NCBI GenBank assembly: GCA_021789735.1
Contig: JAJYJB010000095.1
Location: forward strand, 1 to 8,022
Length of the DNA stretch: 8,022 nucleotides
Source: Nitrospirota bacterium
GTDB taxonomy: Bacteria > Nitrospirota > Thermodesulfovibrionia > Thermodesulfovibrionales > JdFR-88
Direction of reading: 5' to 3'
Shown here: piece after piece, positions 1 through 6,262 of the stretch
Layout: each line of letters opens with the position of its first letter
How positions within the stretch are numbered: the stretch's first letter is position 1
Position numbers and translations under genes: made by a program
Notes under the pieces: generated by a model
The model's input: the letters and a program-made list of their open reading frames with translations, nothing else
Database searches by the model: none
What the model was told of the DNA's origin: nothing

Positions 1-1
1 C

Positions 2-571
2 GGGAAAAAGAAAAATAAAAAAGGAAGCGGAAACAAAAAAAATTTTGTGGGGGACGTGCTTTTCACCCGCAGGGGGATAAGCGGACCCGCGGTCTTGCAG
101 GCCTCCCTGTATTGGGCCGGGGAAGAGCTCTCCATTGACCTGCTGCCCGGTGTCAAAACAGATGTCGAAATAAAATCTATGCTCATGAAGGACAGAAACC
201 GGTCCATGGAGATGCAAAACTATTTGGCGGGTCTTCTGCCGCGGCGCTTCGCGCTGGCCTGGTGCGGGTATTACCTTCCTTCAGGCCTCGGGGAAAAAAA
301 CCTCCACGGCCTTTCGGAAAAGGAGATGGAGCACGCCGCCCATGCGCTTCGCAACTGGACGCTCCGGCCTTCGGGAACGGAGGGTTACAGGACGGCCGAG
401 GTGACCGCTGGCGGGGTGGACACGAGGGAGCTTTCCTCAAAGACCATGGAGAGCAGGCAGGTGCCGGGCCTTTTTTTTGCCGGGGAGGTGCTGGACGTCA
501 CCGGGGAGCTCGGGGGATATAACCTGCACTGGGCATGGGCCTCCGGATGCGCGGCGGGCAGGCATGCGTAA
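2..571 (+). CDS. NAD(P)/FAD-dependent oxidoreductase, BaiN/HI0933 family, C-terminal part (5' end outside window)
   Basis: The frame is open from the left edge, so this is the last 189 residues of a flavoprotein that is normally about 400 residues long. Family signatures are clear: LFTRRGISGPAVLQAS near the start of the visible part, and at the end AEVTAGGVDTREL, SKTMESRQVPGLFFAGEVLD and GGYNLHWAWASG, the last forming part of the FAD-binding region. The N-terminal Rossmann GxGxxG motif lies outside the window. Members are cytoplasmic flavin enzymes; most have no assigned substrate, and BaiN acts in bile-acid dehydroxylation, which should not be assumed here. Just before the LFT motif sits an unusual stretch of about 15 residues with eight lysines, encoded by A-rich DNA (positions 5-43). 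A GTG at 47 could look like a start, but it lies inside the conserved fold. The stop codon overlaps the next gene by 8 bases, suggesting translational coupling with maf. The family call is firm and the reaction is unknown. Confidence 0.9.
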   Translation, partial: GKKKNKKGSGNKKNFVGDVLFTRRGISGPAVLQASLYWAGEELSIDLLPGVKTDVEIKSMLMKDRNRSMEMQNYLAGLLPRRFALAWCGYYLPSGLGEKNLHGLSEKEMEHAAHALRNWTLRPSGTEGYRTAEVTAGGVDTRELSSKTMESRQVPGLFFAGEVLDVTGELGGYNLHWAWASGCAAGRHA

Positions 572-1142
572 GGAAATAATACTGGCCTCCGCGTCCGAAA
601 GAAGAAGGGAGATACTTGGCCTGACGGGGCTGCGGTTTACCGTGAGGGAAAGCGGGGTGGAGGAGCGGATGCGCGAGGACGTGCCCCCGCACAGGCTGGC
701 CCGCATGCTCTCCAGGCAGAAGGCGGAGGCGGTCGCGGCAGAGGAAAAAAACGCCATAGTGATCGCGGCGGACACGTTCATAAGCATAAACGGCAGATAC
801 CTGGGCAAGGCGCGGGACAGGGCGGAGGCAAGAGCGATGCTCCGCATGCTGAGCGGAAGGCCGCACCTGGTGGTCACTGGATATACGGTCATTGACTCCG
901 CAAGCGGAAGGCGGGTGTCCGGCCACTCCGAGACCAGGGTATATTTCAGGAGGCTTGCGCAAAGGGAGATAGACGCCTATGTGCGGACCGGCGAGCCCAT
1001 CGGCAAGGCCGGCGCATACGCCATACAGGGGCTTGGCGCGGCCCTGGTGAACAGGATAGAGGGGGACTTTTTCAACGTGGTGGGCCTTCCGCTTTGCGGG
1101 CTGCTGCCCGTGCTCAGGAAATTCGGGATGCGGGTCCTGTGA
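564..1142 (+). CDS. maf: Maf-like nucleotide pyrophosphatase (YhdE type), 192 aa
   Basis: Maf proteins are cytoplasmic pyrophosphatases that hydrolyse non-canonical or excess NTPs (dTTP/UTP for the YhdE subgroup) to the monophosphate, a house-cleaning role also linked to septum inhibition. The protein has 192 residues, normal for the family. Visible motifs are N-terminal LASASERRREIL (the substrate-binding S-x-S-x-R-R loop, with Glu where Pro is usual), AADTFISINGRYLGKARD (general-base Asp of the ADT motif, with LGKA where LGKP is usual), MLRMLSGRPHLVVTGY, and the C-terminal GEPIGKAGAYAIQGLG plus RIEGDFFNVVGLPL, which is typical of YhdE. The ATG at 564 is chosen because the protein then begins MRKEIILASAS, as in homologues. 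It overlaps the flavoprotein stop by 8 bases and has only a weak Shine-Dalgarno (GGGCAGG), so coupled translation is likely. The 3' end overlaps the opposing gene by 29 bases. Confidence 0.95.
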   Translation: MRKEIILASASERRREILGLTGLRFTVRESGVEERMREDVPPHRLARMLSRQKAEAVAAEEKNAIVIAADTFISINGRYLGKARDRAEARAMLRMLSGRPHLVVTGYTVIDSASGRRVSGHSETRVYFRRLAQREIDAYVRTGEPIGKAGAYAIQGLGAALVNRIEGDFFNVVGLPLCGLLPVLRKFGMRVL

Positions 1143-1565
1143 CCTTCTTTTTGTCATTTTCATCCTTGCTCCAGCGGCTTATTATGCCCAATAATTCCCT
1201 CACATATGCGTTTTTGCACCGGGCGTCGCACCGGCCCAGGTCGAACTGCCCCTGGCAATAACCGGGGCACTCGCCGGAGCCCCTAGCGCTTTCTGGATAG
1301 AAAGGGCCTTCGTAGAGGTCCGTGAACTTTTCTGCCTTGACGGCAACGCTGGTGCCGCACTCCTTTTTAAAGTGGATGAAGAGAAGCAGGCCCTGGGCAG
1401 GTTCTTTGAAGTTGGCCTGGTACCCGTTCAGCCTTATATGCTCATCGGACAGAAAGTGTCCCTGGTGGGCCAGACCTGGCCGCAGCACGTGCATTTTTTG
1501 AACGCCCCCATGGACTTATGCGTCTCCCGCGCCGGTTTTTCGCTCATGATTTTTTTGTTTTTCAT
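1114..1565 (-). pseudogene. Cysteine-rich small conserved protein, interrupted by a one-base frameshift
   Basis: Two reading frames on the minus strand join into one plausible protein of about 150 residues. The first 38 residues (1565-1452) start MKNKKIMSEK and contain CTCCGQVWPTRDTF, a zinc-ribbon-like Cys pair. The next frame (1452-1114, 112 residues) continues LSDEHIRLNGYQANF, then GLLLFIHFKKECGTSVAV, KFTDLYEGPFY and the Cys-rich CPGYCQGQFDLGRCDARC. From memory this resembles a small family of uncharacterised proteins with a C-x-x-C-G-x-x-W-x-(S/T)-R-x-x-F-L-x-D start and a GYQ...GLFLFNH...CGTT core; this was not checked by search. One base is missing between about 1449 and 1452 relative to an uninterrupted frame. 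I start at ATG 1565 because GGAAGGGAG lies just upstream; ATG 1547 is an alternative, and GTG 1640 would overlap the preceding gene. It is the last gene of the minus-strand operon. It may be a true pseudogene or a sequencing error. Metal binding is inferred from the cysteines only. Confidence 0.7.
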
Positions 1566-1623
1566 CTCCCTTCCGCTTCCGCCCGCTTGCCCGCCTGACC
1601 GCAAGACCTTTTGGCGGCCGGGC

Positions 1624-1917
1624 TTATTCCCAGTTTCCACCGTCCGTTATCCCGTACTCCGTACTGGCTACGGTTATCGCTGCGATATCGTCCTCGGCTA
1701 TGGCGCGCGGCTGAACTCCGGCAAACTCGGCGCCGTAGACCTCCTCCAGGAACTCGGGCAGGCCGGAGAGCGCGACTATCACGAGATAATTCACGATCAC
1801 GGTCCTGCGGTCCCGGGAATAAAGCAGGGTGATCGTTTTTGAGCCGGTTTCCAAAAAACCGATCCTGTCATAGGCGGTTCCGCCAATGACGACGGTGTAA
1901 GTTTTTTTTTCAGACAC
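1624..1917 (-). CDS. Hypothetical protein, 97 aa, in the hemerythrin/GGDEF-EAL operon
   Basis: I do not recognise this protein. It begins VSEKKTYTVVIGGTAYDRIG from a GTG start at 1917, five bases after the stop of the GGDEF-EAL gene, with GGGAGTGAG upstream as a possible ribosome-binding site. The first 50 residues alternate hydrophobic and polar positions (TYTVVIGGTAYDRIG, KTITLLYSRDRRTVIVNYLVIVAL), which suggests a small beta-sheet domain, possibly barrel-like. The second half looks helical (LPEFLEEVYGAEF) and the tail is acidic. There is no signal peptide and no convincing membrane span. The frame stays open further upstream to 2094, but that part lies inside the well-conserved EAL gene, so it is not used. 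An A9 run covers codons 3 to 6. Position in the operon suggests a link to the cyclic-di-GMP protein; the function is unknown. Confidence 0.65.
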   Translation of the reverse strand: MSEKKTYTVVIGGTAYDRIGFLETGSKTITLLYSRDRRTVIVNYLVIVALSGLPEFLEEVYGAEFAGVQPRAIAEDDIAAITVASTEYGITDGGNWE

Positions 1918-1922
1918 TATAT

Positions 1923-4424
1923 TCAGCTCACTCCCGGGCCGCTGGCCTCCGGGTTTGGACTGACGTAAAAGTCCCTGGCTGGCCTTCCGACATAATAGCC
2001 CTGATCGTAGATTATGCCCACCTGCCTTGCCGCCCTCATGATGGCCTCGTCCTCCACGTATTCCGCGACCGTCCTGATCCCAAACTCCCTGCAAAGCGCG
2101 ACCATGGCCTTCACCATTGCCATGTCCCTCGCGTCGGAGGCCATGTTCTTTATGAACTCCCCTTCGATCTTCACATAGTCGATGGGGAACCGCTTTATGT
2201 ACTGGAACGATGAAAAGCCGGAGCCGAAGTCATCGATCGCGAATTTGAACCCTTCGGCCCTCAGGTTCCGCACGAACTTCTCCAGCAGGGAGATGTTCTT
2301 GACGGTGTCGCGTTCGGTGATCTCAAAAACGACCGTCCGCGGGTCTATTCCGTACTTACCGGTCAGGTTCAGCACGCCCGGAATGAACTCCCTGAGGATC
2401 AAGGATTTTGGAGACAGGTTGACGAACAGAAGGCCGCCATAACTTTCTTCCCTCGCCTTCCGGAAGGCCTTTTCCATTACGATGTGGTCCAGCTTGCTCA
2501 CCACGGCCAGCTTTTCCGCCAGCTCTATGAACTCAGCGGCCGCCAGGATGCCTTTGTCCGTCTGGAGCCTGCAGAGGACCTCATGGCAATCGACCCTTCC
2601 CGTCTCCAGGTTCACTATGGGCTGGAAGTACGGGATGACATTTTTTTCCTCAAGCGCCTTCATGACCACCGAGGTCATCTCTCCGACGGCCCGGAACACA
2701 TCAACGATATCGTCTTCCGTTGGAATGATTATCGTGTCCTTCCCTCCGCACTTGGCCTTGTACATCATGTTGTCCGCAAAAAGAAAGAGGTCCTTTGCGG
2801 TCGTGGCATGGACGGGATAGACCGCAAAGCCGATGGAGGCGGTGGCCCTGACCGAAATCCCGTCGATGGTGGTGAGTGATATCTTGCCGATGTTCTCCCT
2901 CAACCTGTTGGCGACGAAAAAAGCCTGCTCCTCGTCCGCGTCCGGAAGGATGACGGCAAACTCGTCGCCCCCGTACCTGGAGATGATGTCGCCCGCGCGC
3001 AGGGTGTTCCGCATCTCGGACGCGATCTCCGTAAGGAAACGGTCTCCCGCGATATGCCCGTGCGAGTCGTTGATGTTCTTGAAGTTGTCCAGGTCTATCA
3101 CGAGAACGGCGAACTTGTAACCGTAACGGTCCGCCCTTCCCAGCTCGTATCCGAGCAGCTCCCAGAAGAGCCTCTGGTTGTAAAGGCCTGTAAGGGGGTC
3201 CCTCGTCGCATAATACTGGAGGTCCATCGTGTACTTGGAGATGGCCTTTATCGAGCCAACCACGTTCAGAAGGGTGGTCAGTATCGCGTCGGCGGCCAGC
3301 GAGCGGACCGGACTTCCCGCCCCCGACGGCCCTGTCCCTATGCCGGCCACCCCGCGTATGTTGGGGCTCTGGATCAGCAGGGACTTGGTCTGCAGCACGA
3401 TGTCCTCCGGGCTTACGTCCACGGGGGCGCAGGGCCCGGGCATTATGTTATGGTTGACCCTGAGGGCGGGCGAGCCCGCCATGCCCGCGCTTATACTTTC
3501 GACCTCCCGGCGGATCGCGGCCTCAACCGTGTCTCTCAATTTGTCCGGCGGCTCGCCCGCCCAGAAGATGTCCAGGTCGTACAGCTCATCGTTGACCTGA
3601 AAGACGGAAAAGAGGGCGCATGCCTCCAGCACGTCGTTTATCTCGAACAGCAGCCGGTGGACGTGCTGCTTCCAGTCCTTCAGCACGTCGGAGGTGATCA
3701 CGAACTTCTCCAGCATCCGGAGCTCGAATTCGAGGGTTTTCCTGTCTACCGCCACGCTCCTTATCCGTTTTGCGAAAGAGGCGAACTCGCTGAGGATGTC
3801 ATTGAACTCCACAAAGCCTATGCAAGGGCCGGGACCGTCCGCCTCGATCTTTGTCAGGTCTTCCACGCTGCTTACGGCCCGGACCTTTTCCAGGAACAGC
3901 CCCGTGGAACAGTTGATCTTCGCCTTAAGCACGGCGGAGATGATCCCGGACATGATAAAAGGCACCGGGGACAGGACCAGGAAAAAGAAGGCGAATTTTC
4001 TCTTTATGCGGGCCAGCAGCGCCTCGGTCTCCCGCAGTGCGTCCGTTGCCTGAGCGCCCCCGCCTCCGGCGTCCATCCGGTACGCGGGGCCCCGCATGGC
4101 AGCCCCGGTGTGCAAGACGGCCCGCGGGCCCGCTTCATGGGCATAAACGGAAAAGGCGATCAAAAGCCCGAGGTTGAAGCTGAGAAATGAAACGGCGAGC
4201 GTGGAAACACAGACAAAGGACTTGAGCCGGTACTGCCTCTTAAGCACCGTCCGGGCCAGGGGCTCCCCGGTGAAGCGCAGCATGGCTTTTTCCAGGTCCG
4301 CGAAAATCTTAAAGACGCGCCGCACTGAATGCCGCCCTGCCACTTCCTGCAAAAAGCTCCTGCCCGCGCCCGGAACTCTTCCCTCCATGTTTGCCGCTAA
4401 AAACGCGACCTGAAAATAAGCCAT
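1923..4424 (-). CDS. Membrane GGDEF-EAL protein (cyclic-di-GMP synthesis/breakdown) with GAF-like sensor region, 833 aa
   Basis: It has a short cytoplasmic N-terminus, a membrane span at about 70-95, a small glycine-rich outer loop, a second span at about 143-166, and a HAMP-like linker to about 225. A GAF-like region follows (about 225-400, containing FVITSDVLKDWKQHVHRLLFEIND). The GGDEF domain (about 405-567) has the intact motif G485-G486-D487-E488-F489 and an RAGD inhibitory I-site at 476-479, five residues before it. The EAL domain (about 585-815) reads EVL for EAL (E615) and keeps N669, E701, D731-D732, K752, E788 and Q808. Both diguanylate cyclase and phosphodiesterase activities are therefore possible; many such fusions use one domain for regulation. 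The ATG at 4424 has only a distant GGGA upstream. The next in-frame ATG (4388) has no better site and would drop 12 residues. The gene follows hemerythrin by 39 bases, so O2 or redox control of cyclic-di-GMP is a reasonable inference. Confidence 0.93.
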   Translation of the reverse strand: MAYFQVAFLAANMEGRVPGAGRSFLQEVAGRHSVRRVFKIFADLEKAMLRFTGEPLARTVLKRQYRLKSFVCVSTLAVSFLSFNLGLLIAFSVYAHEAGPRAVLHTGAAMRGPAYRMDAGGGGAQATDALRETEALLARIKRKFAFFFLVLSPVPFIMSGIISAVLKAKINCSTGLFLEKVRAVSSVEDLTKIEADGPGPCIGFVEFNDILSEFASFAKRIRSVAVDRKTLEFELRMLEKFVITSDVLKDWKQHVHRLLFEINDVLEACALFSVFQVNDELYDLDIFWAGEPPDKLRDTVEAAIRREVESISAGMAGSPALRVNHNIMPGPCAPVDVSPEDIVLQTKSLLIQSPNIRGVAGIGTGPSGAGSPVRSLAADAILTTLLNVVGSIKAISKYTMDLQYYATRDPLTGLYNQRLFWELLGYELGRADRYGYKFAVLVIDLDNFKNINDSHGHIAGDRFLTEIASEMRNTLRAGDIISRYGGDEFAVILPDADEEQAFFVANRLRENIGKISLTTIDGISVRATASIGFAVYPVHATTAKDLFLFADNMMYKAKCGGKDTIIIPTEDDIVDVFRAVGEMTSVVMKALEEKNVIPYFQPIVNLETGRVDCHEVLCRLQTDKGILAAAEFIELAEKLAVVSKLDHIVMEKAFRKAREESYGGLLFVNLSPKSLILREFIPGVLNLTGKYGIDPRTVVFEITERDTVKNISLLEKFVRNLRAEGFKFAIDDFGSGFSSFQYIKRFPIDYVKIEGEFIKNMASDARDMAMVKAMVALCREFGIRTVAEYVEDEAIMRAARQVGIIYDQGYYVGRPARDFYVSPNPEASGPGVS

Positions 4425-4463
4425 GCATATGCAATTTCCCTGCTGGCCGGGCGAAGGGCTTCC

Positions 4464-4871
4464 TCAGGACACACCCTTGGCAAGGAGGAACGGGGCGTAT
4501 TGCCGGTCCGTGCCCTTAATATGCGTGACAAGCCATTCCTTCAGGAACTGCATGATCTCAATGGTTATGAGATATTTACCCTTCCTGAAATCATCATTCA
4601 ATTTCATTACCTTCTGCGTGAACTCTTCATGCTCCTTTTTATGCGCCGCGTATCCGGGGAACCCGTGGGCCGTCATGAGCCTCTCCTCGTTTGAGAAATG
4701 CGTTATGGTGTAGGCGGTAAGCTCATTGAGGACCTTCCCAAGCACTTCATGGCCTTTGCCAGTCCTCATGGCCTCGTGCAGTACATTGATGTATGAAATG
4801 AGCTTCTCGTGCTGCCCGTCGATGGAGCCTATGCCGGTGCCCAGGTCCGCCGTCCAGTCAATCAGTGCCAT
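4464..4871 (-). CDS. Bacteriohemerythrin, 135 aa
   Basis: This is a single-domain hemerythrin, a four-helix bundle carrying a non-heme di-iron centre that binds O2 reversibly. In bacteria such proteins serve as O2 sensors, carriers or scavengers. All seven usual iron ligands are visible: H21 (DGQHEKL), H58 and E62 (HFSNEERLM), H77 and H81 (HKKEH), H117 and D122 (WLVTHIKGTD). The length of 135 matches stand-alone bacteriohemerythrins, and the N-terminus ALIDWTADLGTGIGSID is typical. There is no signal peptide, so it is cytoplasmic. The ATG at 4871 has a very good Shine-Dalgarno (AGGAG, 7 bases upstream). It is the first gene of the minus-strand operon and is followed by the GGDEF-EAL gene. Hemerythrin domains fused to GGDEF domains are known, so a stand-alone hemerythrin next to a cyclic-di-GMP enzyme could be the split form of that arrangement. 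This pairing is inferred. Confidence 0.96.
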   Translation of the reverse strand: MALIDWTADLGTGIGSIDGQHEKLISYINVLHEAMRTGKGHEVLGKVLNELTAYTITHFSNEERLMTAHGFPGYAAHKKEHEEFTQKVMKLNDDFRKGKYLITIEIMQFLKEWLVTHIKGTDRQYAPFLLAKGVS

Positions 4872-4880
4872 GACACTTCT

Positions 4881-4938
4881 CCTGCCGCTCTTTTTTTCAG
4901 CGCCTCAGGGCGCCTGCCGCAATTTTTTTTTTGCGCCG
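4881..4938. repeat. Imperfect tandem repeat (two copies, period 32) in the hemerythrin leader
   Basis: CCTGCCGC, a T-rich run and then a GCGCC-type end occur twice: at 4881-4904 and again at 4913-4938, where the T run is ten long. Between the copies, GCGCC (4900-4904) and GGCGC (4909-4913) form a 5-bp stem with a TCAG loop. The element lies between the predicted hemerythrin promoter and its start codon, so it would be in the 5' leader of that transcript. The role is unknown; it may simply come from slippage. Confidence 0.45.
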
Positions 4939-4944
4939 CTGAAA

Positions 4945-4953
4945 ACTATAGCA
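4945..4953 (-). promoter_or_regulatory. Extended -10 promoter for the hemerythrin operon
   Basis: On the minus strand the sequence reads TGC-TATAGT: a TG one base before a good -10 hexamer (4950-4945). The start of transcription would fall near 4938, giving a leader of about 67 bases. At the -35 position (about 4973-4968) the minus strand reads ATTTCT, a poor match to TTGACA. That pattern is usual for promoters that need an activator. Predicted by eye only. Confidence 0.5.
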
Positions 4954-4973
4954 CAGTTTTTTTCAAAAGAAAT

Positions 4974-4987
4974 CCAACTTTTGTTGG
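4974..4987. promoter_or_regulatory. Perfect dyad CCAAC-TTTT-GTTGG, candidate operator
   Basis: This is a 5-bp perfect inverted repeat with a 4-base centre, weakly extendable by a G-T and an A-T pair. Its centre (4980.5) is about 42 bases upstream of the predicted hemerythrin start point, where class II activators bind next to RNA polymerase. The LuxR-family protein encoded divergently is the obvious candidate, but the binding partner is a guess. Confidence 0.4.
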
Positions 4988-5031
4988 GTCAATTCGGTCG
5001 GGGAAAATGGTTAGAATAAAAAGTGGGGAAC

Positions 5032-5059
5032 TTGACAGAACGGGTGTATATGTTATAAA
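5032..5059 (+). promoter_or_regulatory. Sigma-70-like promoter towards the LuxR gene
   Basis: A perfect -35 TTGACA (5032-5037) is followed after 16 bases by TATAAA (5054-5059). Transcription would begin around 5064-5067 and read into the LuxR-family gene, leaving either a 138-base leader or an almost leaderless small frame beginning at 5064. No other promoter as good was found in the gap. Confidence 0.6.
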
Positions 5060-5063
5060 CAAG

Positions 5064-5204
5064 ATGAATAAGGTCCGGTTTTTTGAAGAGATGTTTTTCT
5101 GGTTTTTCTGCGAGATTGTCCTGGCTGGCAATGACAAAATAACCGAAACGGCGGCAAGGCGGCTGCTTGTCCCAAGCGGCGCGGCGGAGGCCGGAGCTGC
5201 CTGA
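5064..5204 (+). CDS. Possible small protein, 46 aa, upstream of and coupled to the LuxR gene
   Basis: This is an unrecognised short frame: MNKVRFFEEMFFWFFCEIVL, then a more polar, alanine-rich tail ending AEAGAA. The N-terminal half is very rich in Phe and could be membrane-associated. Its TGA overlaps the LuxR start codon by one base (TGATG), the arrangement seen in translationally coupled genes, and third positions are roughly 60% G or C, like the neighbours. Against it: no Shine-Dalgarno before ATG 5064, which falls at the predicted transcription start, so it would have to be leaderless or start inside at ATG 5091 (after GAAGAG). A longer version from ATG 5007 has GGGGAAA upstream but would run across the predicted promoter. 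It could equally be plain leader sequence. Confidence 0.3.
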   Translation: MNKVRFFEEMFFWFFCEIVLAGNDKITETAARRLLVPSGAAEAGAA

Positions 5205-6217
5205 TGGCCCTGTCCTGCAAGGATTACAGGAAGACGCTGGAGCTGATCGGCGCCATCTATTCCATACCCGATCAAAGGGAGATGGTCCGGCACGTCTTCA
5301 ACGAGATGCAGAGGTCCATCGGCATCTCGGGCGCCGTGTTTGTCTCCTCGGACCCGAAGACCATGGAGTTCCACTTCAGCGGATACGAGGTGCTAGGCAA
5401 CAGCGAGGAAGCGATGCTTATCTACCTGTCTCATTATGCCGCGAAGGACCCGTTCATGTCGAACGGCTGGTTCAAGAAGCATTTTAACGAGGCCGCGAGG
5501 ATCACCGACCTGGTCCCTGATCTGGGCAATACGGAGTTCGCATGCGATTTCCTGCTGCCCGTGGCCGGGGCGTACTATTCGCTCGGAGCCTGGCTGAAAA
5601 TCCAGGGCGACACGGTCGGGATATTCGTCATCCACCGGCAGAGGCATGACAGGGATTTCGGATGGCGCGAACGGGAGATCATGAACATCATTCTGCCCCA
5701 TATGGCAAAGGCCATCCACAATATGGAAATGTTCGGAGACAGGGACCCGCTCAGAGGAACACGTGGCGTGATCATGACGGATGAGTACGGGGCGCCCGTT
5801 TTCATGAACGACGCCGCAAAACAGGCTATGAAGGGGGCGGTCCTGGAGCGGCTGCCGGACCCGGTTTTTTTTGATCCCGGGGCAGCTTTTTTTAAAAACG
5901 GCGCCCGCACTTTCCGGGTGCGCACCGTGCCTGTATGCAACTGGAGAAAGGGGAAGTTCATCCTTCTGGAGCCCGATCCGCCCGCGCCCAGGCTCGGCAC
6001 CGGCCTTGACCGCTTCAAGCTGAGCGGCCGGGAAAAAGAGATCGCGGTATTGGTCATCCAGGGCCATTCCAACAGGGAGATCGCCGAAAGGCTTTTTATC
6101 CGGGAACAGACGGTCAAGGGCCACCTGAACAACATTTTCGGCAAGCTGGAAATAAGCCGCAGGAGTGAACTGGCGGCCGTTACACTGGGACTAAGAGGGG
6201 CCGGGCAGGAAAGCTGA
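5204..6217 (+). CDS. LuxR-family transcriptional regulator with GAF/PAS-like N-terminal region, 337 aa
   Basis: The C-terminus (about 272-327) is a LuxR/FixJ-type DNA-binding domain: LSGREKEIAVLVIQGHSNRE, then IAERLFIREQTVKGHLNNIF and GKLEISRRSEL. The N-terminus (about 10-175) resembles the GAF-like region of a common LuxR subgroup, with YLSHYAAKDPF, a central FLLPVAGAYYSLGAWL strand pair, and PHMAKAIHN closing the domain. A PAS-like piece follows (about 186-255, GVIMTDEYGAPVFMNDAA). There is no receiver domain and no phospho-acceptor Asp pattern, so it is probably controlled by a ligand, a redox state or a partner protein rather than by phosphorylation. The ATG at 5204 has GGAG seven bases upstream. 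It is divergent from the hemerythrin/GGDEF-EAL operon, a usual arrangement for a local regulator. The ligand and target sites are unknown. Confidence 0.9.
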   Translation: MALSCKDYRKTLELIGAIYSIPDQREMVRHVFNEMQRSIGISGAVFVSSDPKTMEFHFSGYEVLGNSEEAMLIYLSHYAAKDPFMSNGWFKKHFNEAARITDLVPDLGNTEFACDFLLPVAGAYYSLGAWLKIQGDTVGIFVIHRQRHDRDFGWREREIMNIILPHMAKAIHNMEMFGDRDPLRGTRGVIMTDEYGAPVFMNDAAKQAMKGAVLERLPDPVFFDPGAAFFKNGARTFRVRTVPVCNWRKGKFILLEPDPPAPRLGTGLDRFKLSGREKEIAVLVIQGHSNREIAERLFIREQTVKGHLNNIFGKLEISRRSELAAVTLGLRGAGQES

Positions 6218-6262
6218 CAGCGGGGCCGGTTTGAAAAAAGAGCGGCCATCGGGGGAAGCGGC

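Noticed and set aside
47..571. Independent short gene starting at GTG 47
   Set aside because: The frame is open to the window edge, and the GTG lies within the conserved flavoprotein fold.
498..1163. Minus-strand open frame opposite maf
   Set aside because: maf is complete and conserved on the plus strand; the antisense product is Pro, Arg and His rich with no motif.
1449..1456. Programmed ribosomal frameshift in the Cys-rich gene
   Set aside because: No X-XXY-YYZ slippery heptamer is present and no strong structure follows, so a deletion or read error is more likely.
3054..4190. Long plus-strand open frame (378 codons) opposite the GGDEF-EAL gene
   Set aside because: It is the antisense of a clearly conserved GGDEF-EAL protein. 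It is rich in Arg, Gly, Val and His as expected from GC-rich antisense, and has no recognisable motif.
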